NCBI RefSeq assembly: GCF_019343495.1
Contig: NZ_CP072551.1
Coordinates: forward strand, 44,849-108,848
Direction of reading: 5' to 3'
DNA length: 64,000 nucleotides
DNA from: Acinetobacter lwoffii
GTDB lineage: Bacteria > Pseudomonadota > Gammaproteobacteria > Pseudomonadales > Moraxellaceae
Part shown: positions 48,280 through 57,202 of the stretch, piece by piece
Layout: each line of letters starts with the position of its first letter
How positions within the stretch are numbered: position 1 is the first letter of the stretch
Translations under genes and position numbers: made by a program
The notes under the pieces: model-generated
Seen by the model: only the letters and a program-made list of their open reading frames with translations
Databases searched by the model: none
What the model was told of the DNA's origin: nothing

Positions 48280-48711
48280 ATGGAAATAGCGAATACGAAA
48301 TTACTAGCTGGCGCTTTGATAGCCCTAACTTTAACTATAGTTAGCCCTGTCGTACTTGCAAATGATAACAATGATATACGAAAGACTATTGTAGTTAAGT
48401 TTGCTAAAAAAGCTTACTCTGCAAATTATTACGGAAGGATAGATGGATACAAGTATGATTCCTACAAATTTTATGCTAAAAAAGGGCAAAGGTTAAAAGT
48501 GAAGTTGACTGGAGGAAATGTTGAAGCTTACTTATGGAGTAATCAATTAAAAGACTCCATCAATCTTGGAGAATATTCTCCAGAGCTTGATGATAAGGGT
48601 ATTTATATTTTACCTGCTTCAGGTGAGTATGAAATTAGAGTATTACAACCTAGATCACAGGCAAGAAAAGATAAAAAACCTCAATACTGGATGAGTATTA
48701 ACATTAAATAA
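48280..48711 (+). CDS. Periplasmic protein resembling g-type lysozyme inhibitor (PliG)
   Basis: 143 aa. A signal peptide (LLAGALIALTLTIVSPVVLA, cleavage near residue 27) leads to a beta-rich domain: VVKFAKKAYSANYYGRIDGY, YKFYAKKGQRLKVKLTG, GIYILPASGEYEIRVLQ, PRSQARKDKK. The pattern FAKGxxSAxxxG - Y-F-AKxGQxLxV - PxxGEYxIRVxxxRSxAR fits PliG of Gram-negative bacteria, a periplasmic protein that blocks goose-type lysozyme. It follows the integrase divergently. A partial second copy is at 55.88 kb. Assignment is by motif recall. Confidence 0.65.
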   Translation: MEIANTKLLAGALIALTLTIVSPVVLANDNNDIRKTIVVKFAKKAYSANYYGRIDGYKYDSYKFYAKKGQRLKVKLTGGNVEAYLWSNQLKDSINLGEYSPELDDKGIYILPASGEYEIRVLQPRSQARKDKKPQYWMSINIK

Positions 48712-48837
48712 AGACTTGCTAGATTCGTTTAAGCTTTTATACAAGGGTTCAAAAACTATTGCCAGTTAAACGGGGCGTGATTTTTACGTATATGTTTTTA
48801 TATTAGTAAAAATGATATAGATACGTAATTCATAGAG

Positions 48838-49810
48838 ATCGTTTCAATTTAGCAATCTCTAAATACATCTTGTAATTGGCATGTTGAATCCGTTCATTTG
48901 AGGGGGCGTATTGCTTCTGGACTTCATCTAAGAAAGGAGTTTCTTCACATAATTCAAAGTACCTTTCCATCGGTGTTTTACCTTTCAAAGCTGAATGTGG
49001 TCTCATCCAGTTATAGTAATGCTGCCATTCTGCCAGTTTGCTCTGAATTTCCTCTGAATCGATATCTACAGTAGCGTAGAACTCAGATTTATCAGTCTTT
49101 TGTGAGCGCTACCTTGCCATTCAGATGAGGTAAACCCGGTTTATTCGGCCTAAATTTTATCCCATACTGCATCATTTTTTCTGTACTTTTTCAGCAAAGA
49201 ATTCTCGTCCACGATCGGTCTGTATTTGCTGTATGGGAAAAGGCATTTATTCAATTACACAGTTAACAAGTCGAGTGTATTCGCAGCTGTTCGGCGTTTA
49301 TATATCCTTAAAACGCGATATCGTGTGCAGTCATCGATAGATGTGTACTGATATAGTCCAGGACCCAGTTTACAGGTATCCATTTGAATTCTATCGCCTG
49401 GTAATGGACGTTCATAACAAATGTAATCTACTTTACGACGGAATTTTTTAATCGGTTTGACTTAATGGGTGGATAGTACTTTATGGATAGTCGCCAAGGA
49501 CAACGAGACTCCGTGCAGCTCATTAATTCGGTTTGCAAACGTCGAGCACCAAGATTTCTAGCTGAGCGCATTTCCAATATTAAAGCTTCTAGCTCAGCAT
49601 TGATTTTAGTATTTGGCGATTTTAAGGGACATTTACTATGACTACTTAATCCATCAATACCTTGTTCAGAATATCGTTTCCACCACTTGCGTAAAGTTGG
49701 TCTAGAAATGCCACATCTCCGACAAACCAGGCCAGCATTATTGGTCTCTTCAAATAATTTAACCCCATACGAGTCTTTGTTGAATTTCTCTGTTCATAGA
49801 CACCCATTAT
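48838..49810 (-). pseudogene. IS481-like transposase, heavily decayed
   Basis: Read from 49800 leftward: NNAGLVCRRCGISRPTLRKW, then WKRYSEQGIDGLSSHSKCPL and PNTKINAELEALILEMRSAR, then pieces of an integrase core toward 48840 (…ALKGKTPMERYFELCEETPF). Several shifts and stops break it. No intact end was found. Confidence 0.65.
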
Positions 49811-49999
49811 ATTGAAGTGATGTCTATGAATCACACAGATTATCATAAGGCTTTTGAAACTGTCGCACCTCATGTTTGAATTCACCCATTAACAGAGTGC
49901 GAATTAGTCCTTGATCATGTTTGACCACATTTCAAGGAATAGTGTCCAACTTTCGGTATGCAGATTATGGTGTGGGGTTCTCTTAAAGTTTAAACCTTA

Positions 50000-50350
50000 T
50001 TATTTTACTTCAGTAATGCTGATTGGCTGGTCTTTTACAAATTCAACAACCCCTTCACCACGTTTAAAGTGAATTGAAACTCCATTATTATTAGCTAAAC
50101 GAATACCACTACCAGCAACTGTTTGCTTTAAACGATATACCATGCCTGAGTTATCAGTCATTAAAGCAGTTTCAAAGTTATCCGATGATTTCAGAAAAAT
50201 TAATAAACCATTTGGACCAGAAAATTTAAGGACCTGCGTATCAGCTGAAGTATTGCTTGTAGCCTTATCTTGTAAAGTTTCAGTCTTTGGACTCGAAGTA
50301 CACCCAGTCATTGCTAAAACTAACAAAGTTAAACTTAAAAAATATTTCAT
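50000..50350 (-). CDS. Lipoprotein with MliC-like lysozyme inhibitor domain
   Basis: 116 aa. Lipoprotein signal with lipobox AMTGC (Cys17). The mature part reads KFSGPNGLLIFLKSSDNFET, then LMTDNSGMVYRLKQTVAGSG and IRLANNNGVSIHFKRGEGVV. The order of a Y/F-G-F-like strand, a D-N-S-G-x-x-Y-x-L strand and SGSG-Y/I-x-x-x-x-G matches MliC/PliC inhibitors of c-type lysozyme, anchored in the outer membrane. It is 1.3 kb from the PliG-like gene. Moderate certainty. Confidence 0.65.
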   Translation of the reverse strand: MKYFLSLTLLVLAMTGCTSSPKTETLQDKATSNTSADTQVLKFSGPNGLLIFLKSSDNFETALMTDNSGMVYRLKQTVAGSGIRLANNNGVSIHFKRGEGVVEFVKDQPISITEVK

Positions 50351-50461
50351 TTAACTACCTTTTTCATCTGTAAATCATAGGTGTATTTATACTAATTGTT
50401 ATAATTTAACAATAAAACAGATATTACTTTTTTTTACATAAAAAAGCCATAAATCGCATTT

Positions 50462-51165
50462 TGAACCTTACCGGATTTATCGGAGATTTTTTTTATTTAA
50501 GTTAGGCCACCTGACCTAACGGGTTAATCTTATCATAGTACATTGCTTCAAACTCAAAAGGCGATACATAACCCAGTGCACTGTGTACACGCTTTTTATT
50601 GAACCAATCTACCCAATTTAATGTCGCAAGTTGTACATCCGCTAAACCTTGCTAATCTGATTTTAAATATTCAATCACCTCTGTTTTGTATAAGCCATTC
50701 ACCGTTTCAGCCAAAGCATTATCGTATGAATCACTAGTCGTACCGACTGATGCTCGTAAATTTGCTGTTTCTAAACGATTGGTATAGCGAATCGAAAGAT
50801 ATTGCACACCCCTGTCGGAATGGTGAATCACATTCCTTGGCATACCTCAATCGTGTAATGCTTGCTCAAGTGCATCGAGCACCATATCTGTATTCATACG
50901 TGTTGATACTTTCCATCCAACAATTGCTCGTGAGAACACATCAGTAATAAAGGCGGTATAGACCCAGCCTGAATTTGTTTGAATATACGTAAAGTCATTC
51001 ACCTGAGATACCGTCTTGGTAGTCAATCAATAATTGAACCACTCTATCTCTGATTTCAGGGGTATATTTTACTTTTTTCATTGGAACACTACGCTTCGCT
51101 ACGTCTTGCGAAGCAATGCTTCTCATCTCAGGAAAGTTGGTCTCCGACAAACCCGGTACGGTTCA
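50462..51165 (-). mobile_element. IS3-family (IS51-like) element with large internal deletion
   Basis: Outer ends TGAACCTTACCGGATTTATC and (inverted) TGAACCGTACCGGGTTTGTC are both present. OrfB is interrupted by stops (near 50652 and 50848) and stops at about 51000. It is then joined to the first codons of OrfA (VKYTPEIRDRVVQLLI) through a foreign 22-29 base sequence. The leader carries the motif GAAGCATTGCTTCGCAAGA. Confidence 0.8.
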
Positions 51166-51298
51166 CAATGAGATTCATGCACGTGTAGCAGTCCTTAACA
51201 GATTTACAGGATTAGGTCGACCACTTACCCAAGTTACGTCTTAAATTTGGCTCAATTAGGGGCGCTTTGCCTTTCAAATATTTGTGCAATAAAGCCGT
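51166..51298 (+). pseudogene. IS5-family transposase 3' scrap
   Basis: Encodes NEIHARVAVLNRFTGLGRPL, then TQVTS and stop, followed by the terminal repeat variant TTTGTGCAATAAAGCC. Confidence 0.65.
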
Positions 51299-51680
51299 TG
51301 GAAAGTAACCTTGAAACAAGTTATAAGCTTCTTTTCCATAAATTAGTGAGTATTTGTATAAATATTCAACATCTGATTTTTTTTTAAACCAGATAGTGAA
51401 TTAAAATAAAAACCAATAAACAAGAACAAACATCATTGGTATTTATATTTTAATTATGTTCATTTACAATAAAAATTACTAAGTCAATACATATTTAGTC
51501 TAAAATATCCATCAATCAAAAATGTGTGATAGCTTCGAACGTTAATCTTTGCATACTTGTAATTTTGAGTATTACTTCAATTCTCTAAGCTAATTCTTTA
51601 CAAGTGTTCCTATCACCATAATTGTTATTCTTGTCTTCGCTATAAAGCGATCCAAACCTGCCCTCCATGGTCATAATCGC
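51299..51680. other. Upstream region of mqo
   Basis: AT-rich, no gene. It must contain the mqo promoter; no operator-like palindrome stands out. Confidence 0.4.
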
Positions 51681-53315
51681 ATGAACAAATTTTTAAAATA
51701 CCTATTGGTATTCATCGTTCTGCTTATTATTGCAGCACTAATCTTTTTATTTAGACCTATCGCGTCTAAGAAAATTCAAAACACCAGCAATGAGCCTGTC
51801 GTTGACGCAGTCTTAGTTGGTGGTGGCATCATGAGTGCAACCCTAGGCACATATCTTAGTGAACTTGAGCCAAACTGGCAAATTCGCATGTATGAACGCC
51901 TAGACAAAGTTGCACAAGAAAGCTCTAACGGCTTCAATAATGCAGGCACAGGTCACTCTGGCTTTATGGAAATGAACTACACCTCTGAAAAAGATGGGAA
52001 AATGGACATTACCAAAGCTGTAAAAGTGGCTGAACAATTTGAAGTTGCAAAACAGTTCTGGTCTTATCAAGTCAAAGAAGGTGTCTTGGGACGACCAAAT
52101 AGTTTCATCAACCCTGTACCGCACATTGCTTTCGTTTGGGGCGATAACGTGAATTTCCTCGAAAAACGTTACGCTGCAATGGTTAAAAACCCAATGTTTT
52201 ATGGCATGAAATTCTCTGAGAATCCTGCCGAAATTAAACAATGGGCACCATTGGTGATGAATGGCCGTGATGCTGCACAAAAAGTAGCTGCAACACGCAT
52301 GGATGTAGGTTCGGATGTGAACTATGGTTCGATCACCACTCAATTGGTCGATCACCTTAAAAAACAATCTAATTTCCAGTTACAAACATCGACTGAAGTG
52401 ACTGGCATTAGCCAAAATGATGATAAAACGTGGACTGTTGCATTTAAAAACCTCACTACAGGGAAAACAGATCACGTGAAAACGCGCTTTGTCTTCATTG
52501 GTGCAGGCGGTGCAGCGGTTAAACTTTTACAAATGACAGGCTTACCAGAAGCGAAGCAATATGCTGGCTTCCCTGTAGGTGGCGTGTTCTTAATGACCGA
52601 CAACCCAAAAGTCACTGAAGGTCATACTGCAAAAGTTTATGGTCGTGCTGAATTAGGCGCACCACCAATGTCTGTTCCACATATTGATACACGTTATATC
52701 GACGGTAAAAAATATGTGTTGTTTGGTCCATTTGCAACTTATTCAAACAAGTTCTTAAAACAAGGTTCTCAGCTTGATTTATTGAAATCAACCACTAAGA
52801 ACAACGTTTTACCAATGACCGCTGTGGGTATGGAAAATCTTGATTTGGTGAAATACTTAGTTAGCCAAGTCATGATGACCGATGAAGACCGTTTTAATGA
52901 GTTAAAAAAATACTATCCTGATGCAAAACCAGAAGACTGGCGCATGAATCAAGGTGGTCAACGTGTTCAAATCATTAAGAAAGAACCAGGCAAACCTGCA
53001 AGCTTGCAATTTGGTACCGAGATTTTTGCATCACAAGATGGTGCTGTGACAGCCCTATTAGGTGCGTCTCCTGGTGCTTCAACTTCCCCTTATATTATGT
53101 TGAGCTTGCTTGAAAAAGCGTTCCCTCAGCAAGTAGCAGGTAAATGGAATCCGAAATTACATGAAATTGTAAAATCGTACCAACAAGAACTCAGCACTAA
53201 TCCTGTGCTTCTTGACCAAGTTCGCCAATACACCAGCACAACCCTTGGTTTGAAATATACACCTATGGCTAAAGCTGCAAATGACGAAACTATTGCGGTA
53301 GCAAAAGCACAGTAA
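51681..53315 (+). CDS. mqo: Malate:quinone oxidoreductase
   Basis: 544-aa FAD enzyme that oxidises malate to oxaloacetate and reduces quinone. An N-terminal membrane anchor ([20 protein letters not shown], residues 6-25) precedes the FAD-binding [19 protein letters not shown] (about 41-59). Other family motifs are [30 protein letters not shown] and [14 protein letters not shown]. Anchored Mqo is usual in Acinetobacter. A strong terminator follows. Confidence 0.95.
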   Translation: MNKFLKYLLVFIVLLIIAALIFLFRPIASKKIQNTSNEPVVDAVLVGGGIMSATLGTYLSELEPNWQIRMYERLDKVAQESSNGFNNAGTGHSGFMEMNYTSEKDGKMDITKAVKVAEQFEVAKQFWSYQVKEGVLGRPNSFINPVPHIAFVWGDNVNFLEKRYAAMVKNPMFYGMKFSENPAEIKQWAPLVMNGRDAAQKVAATRMDVGSDVNYGSITTQLVDHLKKQSNFQLQTSTEVTGISQNDDKTWTVAFKNLTTGKTDHVKTRFVFIGAGGAAVKLLQMTGLPEAKQYAGFPVGGVFLMTDNPKVTEGHTAKVYGRAELGAPPMSVPHIDTRYIDGKKYVLFGPFATYSNKFLKQGSQLDLLKSTTKNNVLPMTAVGMENLDLVKYLVSQVMMTDEDRFNELKKYYPDAKPEDWRMNQGGQRVQIIKKEPGKPASLQFGTEIFASQDGAVTALLGASPGASTSPYIMLSLLEKAFPQQVAGKWNPKLHEIVKSYQQELSTNPVLLDQVRQYTSTTLGLKYTPMAKAANDETIAVAKAQ

Positions 53316-53330
53316 TCTGCTTTAAACCCT

Positions 53331-53361
53331 AAAAAGGATGGACTTTTCGCCATCCTTTTTT
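53331..53361 (+). terminator. Terminator after mqo
   Basis: AAAAAGGATGG and CCATCCTTTTTT form an 11-bp stem with loop ACTTTTCG and a T tail, 16 bases past the mqo stop. Confidence 0.85.
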
Positions 53362-53387
53362 AATTCATATTTGAAACTATTCTGTGT

Positions 53388-54662
53388 ATGTCGCTTTTCC
53401 ATTCCGATGCTTTTTTGGCTTTTCGTTCACGTGATTTTTCACTTCTGAGTGTCAATCAGTTGTGCTTAATTCTAACCATCATGATTCAAGAAGTCGTCAT
53501 TGCCTATAGTATCTATCAACTCACTCAAAATCCACTCAGCCTTGGCATGATTGCCTTAATTGAGTTACTCCCCTTTATTTGCCTCTCCCTGATCAGTGGC
53601 GACTGGGCTGATCGCTATAACCGACAAAAAATTGTGCAGTGGAGTTTTAGCTGTAGCACTTTAATTCCATTATTATTTATTGTTCTTTTTTCTCAGTACC
53701 AACAACAGCACATTCAACAAAATACACTTTTATGCGGCATTTATAGCCTCATCTTTTGCTTAGGCATACTTAGAGGCATTTACAGCCCATCATTTAATTC
53801 ATTACGCCCTTTTCTAACCCCCGAGTCAGCCTATAGCAATGCAGCCACATGGACCGCGCTCATTTGGCAAATAGGCGGCATTTTAGCGCCTTTATGCGCA
53901 GGACTTTTACTCGGCCAACTTGGGCTTGAAAAGACCCTCTTTATTGTTTTTTTCTTGTGTTGCGTGGGTAGCATCTGCTTATTCAGATTAAGTCCTCGTC
54001 AATTCCCTAGCCCACATAAACAGCATTTGAGCAAAAGTTTGAAAGAAGCCTATTTGTTTATTTTTAAACATCCACTAATGTTTTGGAGTATGTTGCTGGA
54101 TCTCAGCGTCATGCTTTTTTGTAGTGTCATTATCTTACTGCCTATTTTTGCACACGATATCCTGCATCTTGGTGTTGAAGGCTTAGGTATACTCAGAGCT
54201 GCACCAGCTATTGGCGCCTGTATCATGATGTTGATGTTGACCTGTTATTCTCCGATGCAAAATGCATGGAGAAATATGCTCTATAGTAGTTTTGCAATTG
54301 CTTTATGTATTTTAGCCTTTGCACTATCCTCCCATGTTTGGCTCTCAGTCTTCTTCCTTGTTTTAATCGGTGCCTTTGATAGCATTAGCATGGTCATTCG
54401 ACAAACTTTATTACAGCAACTCCCCCCAAAAGCACTATTAGGGCGTGTAGCGGCTTTAAATGGCATATTAGTCACTTCAGGCAATCAGCTCGGTGCCCTA
54501 CACATGAGCCTGATGACGCGCTATTTTTCTGTGGTGCCAGCAGTACTTATTGGAGGGACGCTGTGTTTAATAATCTGTGGTCTAAGCTCTACTCGTACGC
54601 GACATTTATTCAAGCCATCTCCAACACTAAAAAAACATGCCCCAGTGGCAAAAAGTGAATAG
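53388..54662 (+). CDS. MFS transporter (EntS-like MFS_3 family)
   Basis: 424 aa with about eleven to twelve hydrophobic segments. The loop SGDWADRYNRQKIVQ after helix 2 is the MFS motif A (G-x-x-x-D-R-x-x-R). The fold is the enterobactin-exporter-like subfamily (FNSLRPFLTPESAYSNAATW; LLGRVAALNGILVTSGNQLG). Substrate unknown; no siderophore genes are nearby. Transcribed after the mqo terminator, probably from its own promoter. Confidence 0.82.
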   Translation: MSLFHSDAFLAFRSRDFSLLSVNQLCLILTIMIQEVVIAYSIYQLTQNPLSLGMIALIELLPFICLSLISGDWADRYNRQKIVQWSFSCSTLIPLLFIVLFSQYQQQHIQQNTLLCGIYSLIFCLGILRGIYSPSFNSLRPFLTPESAYSNAATWTALIWQIGGILAPLCAGLLLGQLGLEKTLFIVFFLCCVGSICLFRLSPRQFPSPHKQHLSKSLKEAYLFIFKHPLMFWSMLLDLSVMLFCSVIILLPIFAHDILHLGVEGLGILRAAPAIGACIMMLMLTCYSPMQNAWRNMLYSSFAIALCILAFALSSHVWLSVFFLVLIGAFDSISMVIRQTLLQQLPPKALLGRVAALNGILVTSGNQLGALHMSLMTRYFSVVPAVLIGGTLCLIICGLSSTRTRHLFKPSPTLKKHAPVAKSE

Positions 54663-54718
54663 TATGTTAAGCTTCAAATCCTCTTTTAATAGGATGTGAG
54701 TTTTCAATAGAGCAAATT

Positions 54719-55204
54719 ATGAAACAGATTTTCACCTTTTCACACATTCTCTATACCAAACTCTATTCTTTCGCACTATCAGTGTTGTTGGCTTATTGCC
54801 TATTCAATGCAATTTATACGTTCATTATTGGTGGAACTGGTTTTTATTTATTTGCAACTTTTATTTTAGCTTTTCAATGTAATTTCGCGTTACGCACTTC
54901 TCTGCATGACCGTATTTACACCAGTTTAGGGATAGTTTTGCTTATTATTGGGTTATTGTATACACATGGAATTCACTTTCTAAACCATTTAAAAACAATT
55001 GTATTGGTTCCTTCTTTAATTCTAACTGCTTTTGGAATAGATAATTTATATAGAAAGCCAAATAGACTTAGTTGTCTTAAAGTTGGACTGATCCTCGGCC
55101 TATTGCTATTAGCTTATATTCAATATTATGATTTAGTAGAACTGCAAAATTATTATGACTCTTTACATAATGATGAGACTTGGCAGCAATTTGGCGCATT
55201 ATAA
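54719..55204 (+). CDS. Predicted membrane protein, unknown
   Basis: 161 aa with four to five hydrophobic segments (LSVLLAYCLFNAIYTFIIGG; FYLFATFILAFQCNFAL; LGIVLLIIGLLYTHGI; LIPSLxLTAF; VGLILGLLLLAYIQYY) and a soluble C-terminus. No recognised domain. It follows the MFS gene by 56 bases on the same strand and may be co-transcribed. Confidence 0.65.
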   Translation: MKQIFTFSHILYTKLYSFALSVLLAYCLFNAIYTFIIGGTGFYLFATFILAFQCNFALRTSLHDRIYTSLGIVLLIIGLLYTHGIHFLNHLKTIVLVPSLILTAFGIDNLYRKPNRLSCLKVGLILGLLLLAYIQYYDLVELQNYYDSLHNDETWQQFGAL

Positions 55205-55269
55205 CAGCTAGCACAAAAAAATTCGGTGGGTGAAAAATTTACAATCCTAATTCTGATTTATCGATGTTA

Positions 55270-55504
55270 TTACATAGGAAAACTGCCTTTAAAAGGCGGG
55301 TCTTGCCAGTCTAGAATTGCAGACAAAAGGGAATAAAATGCCTGTATATCCGATTCTAGAAATTGATCATTTTCAGCATCATAAACAAAAGATTTTTCTT
55401 CTAATAAGTATTGGCCATCTTGCTCACTAAGAAAATTTTAAAGTTATTTGCTTGATCAGGGAAAATTTGTTTTCTGTCAAAAAAGATCATAACAATCTTG
55501 AACG
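55270..55504 (-). pseudogene. 3' fragment of an unrecognised gene
   Basis: From the IS5 end at about 55504 the reverse strand reads CYDLFFDRKQIFPDQANNFK, and after a one-base shift LSEQDGQYLLEEKSFVYDAE, then LESDIQAFYSLLSAILDWQD and PPFKGSFPM. Acidic, soluble. Start lost to IS5. Confidence 0.4.
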
Positions 55505-55880
55505 GCTTTGTTGCACAAAGCTGTTCTTAAGGGCTTTTTCAGCAATATATTTTTCAAATGAAGAAGCATACACATAAAATTTATCGCACAACCAATTGGT
55601 CCGCATATAACCGAGCACTCATTCATCGCGGAAATATTGCCATTTGGTTTGATCTTGCTACGCAATGGTATGCCCCATCAAAAGGCAAACAAGGGCGAAA
55701 TCAAACCTACTCCGACGCAGCCATCCAATGCTGCTTAATGATTAAATCCTTATTCCGTCTGTCTTTACGTATGGTCACTGGCTTTGTGCAAAGTCTGATT
55801 AAACTTTGCGGATGAGCAGCCCCGAATATCAGTGATATTCGTACACCACGCTTTGTAGAGGACAAAAGCATATTGATATT
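55505..55880 (+). pseudogene. IS5-family element, 5' part
   Basis: Begins with the terminal repeat (GGCTTTGTTGCACAAAGC) and encodes KKHTHKIYRTTNWSAYNRAL, HRGNIAIWFDLATQWYAPSK and FRLSLRMVTGFVQSLIKLCG. It then breaks off at KHIDIAI/ILILQF near 55880, where a duplicated piece of the PliG-like gene begins. Confidence 0.75.
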
Positions 55881-56031
55881 GCAATTTTGGAGAATATTCT
55901 CCAGAGCTTGATAATAATGGTATTTATATTTTACCTGCTTCAGGCGAGTATGAAATTAGAGTATTACAACCTAGATCACAGGCAAGAAAAGATAAAAAAC
56001 CTCAATACTGGATGAGTATTAACATTAAATA
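55881..56031 (+). pseudogene. Duplicated 3' end of the PliG-like gene
   Basis: Nearly identical to 48560-48711: GEYSPELDNNGIYILPASGE then YEIRVLQPRSQARKDKKPQY. Only the last ~50 codons are present. The downstream flank is also shared, so a block of roughly 330 bases was duplicated. Confidence 0.85.
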
Positions 56032-56033
56032 AA

Positions 56034-56135
56034 AGACCTCTTGCGAAAGTATCGTTTTACCTAATTTTTGAATTGGCTAAAACCTTATTAAATGTAGCTT
56101 TATGCTGTTTAAATTTTGACTAACGCAAGAAGTCT
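56034..56135. mobile_element. MITE, copy 2 (102 bp)
   Basis: Inverted relative to copy 1 at 36191, with ends AGACCTCTTGCG and AGACTTCTTGCG. Flanked by AAA on both sides. The undamaged target sequence exists at 48711-48730, proving insertion. Confidence 0.85.
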
Positions 56136-56138
56136 AAA

Positions 56139-56547
56139 GACTTGCTAGATTCTTTTAAGCTTTTATACAAGGGTTCAAAAACTATTGCCAGTTAAGCGGG
56201 GCGTGATTTTTACGCAGATGTGTTTATGTTAGTAAAATGATATAGATTACTTGTTTAATACCCCGAGGAATAATTTAATCTTGCTGTGCGTTTGTCACTT
56301 TTCTTTCAAAAGTTGATTATATCTTTCAACGTAACCGTCGTGATATTCAAGCCCTTTTGATAGGAATTTGCAGTGAAAGAATAGGCGAAGCTTATCTTAA
56401 ATAATGGTAATTCCTTATCTTTAAAATAGAGAACGCCCGATGAAATTCATTAGGCGTTTACTTTAAATAAGTGTCAGCTTATTTTATAACCAGATGTACT
56501 TGTCAATCATGATTCTTTTTCTCAATTGCCTTAAAAAAACAATCTTG
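56139..56547. other. Duplicated flank and spacer
   Basis: 56136-56245 continues the block shared with 48712-48830. After it a short open frame (about 56290-56404, VDYIFQRNRRDIQALLIGIC then SERIGEAYLK and stop) looks like the end of a lost gene. A hairpin AACGCC/GGCGTT lies near 56430-56460. Confidence 0.45.
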
Positions 56548-57186
56548 CTATTTTTGACTTTTCACACCATTTTGTTCAATTTGTACTGCGGCTTGCCAGC
56601 TAGGTAGTTGGCTTAAACCTGCTACGTAACGTTGGATATGGGGATAATTTTCACCTTGTCCCATATGATAAACTAAAGCATGTAGTCCAAAGCCCATCAT
56701 GAAGTCAGCACCGGTTAAACGGTCTGCCACTAGAAATTCTTTATCTTTTAAATATTCATTTAAATGGCCAAATACTTTATCGAACTCAACTTGAGTATAA
56801 TTTTCTAGAAATACCAACTTCGTGCCCTGCTTGGTTTCTATCGTATTAAACGTTTTTAACAAAAATGGCAGCATGGCAGAGCTTTCTGAGAAATGAATCC
56901 ACTGTAGATAATCGACATAGGTAGATTCATCCATATCTGGTGCTAAATGCGGCGCAAGTTTCTGAATTAATAACTCAACGATTGCGCCTGACTCTGCAAT
57001 AACTTTGCCATCCCATTCCAATACTGGAGATTTCCCTAAAGGGTGAATGGTTTTTAAAGAGTCAGGGGCCAAATGCGTGCTTGAGTCACGATAATAGCGT
57101 TTCAGCTCATAGGGCTGCTTGATTTCTTCAAGTAACCACAAAATACGAAAAGAACGTGATTGATCTAAATGATGTAGTGTGATCAT
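56548..57186 (-). CDS. Glutathione S-transferase
   Basis: 212-aa soluble GST. The thioredoxin-like N-terminal domain (MITLHHLDQSRSFRILWLLE, with the active Ser/Tyr region, then HPLGKSPVLEWDGKVIAESG with the glutathione-binding ES) precedes an all-helical C-terminal domain containing LTGADFMMGFGLHAL. It conjugates glutathione to electrophiles. It follows the CurA-like reductase by 16 bases and is probably its operon partner. Confidence 0.9.
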   Translation of the reverse strand: MITLHHLDQSRSFRILWLLEEIKQPYELKRYYRDSSTHLAPDSLKTIHPLGKSPVLEWDGKVIAESGAIVELLIQKLAPHLAPDMDESTYVDYLQWIHFSESSAMLPFLLKTFNTIETKQGTKLVFLENYTQVEFDKVFGHLNEYLKDKEFLVADRLTGADFMMGFGLHALVYHMGQGENYPHIQRYVAGLSQLPSWQAAVQIEQNGVKSQK

Positions 57187-57202
57187 GATAATTCCTATTT
57201 TT

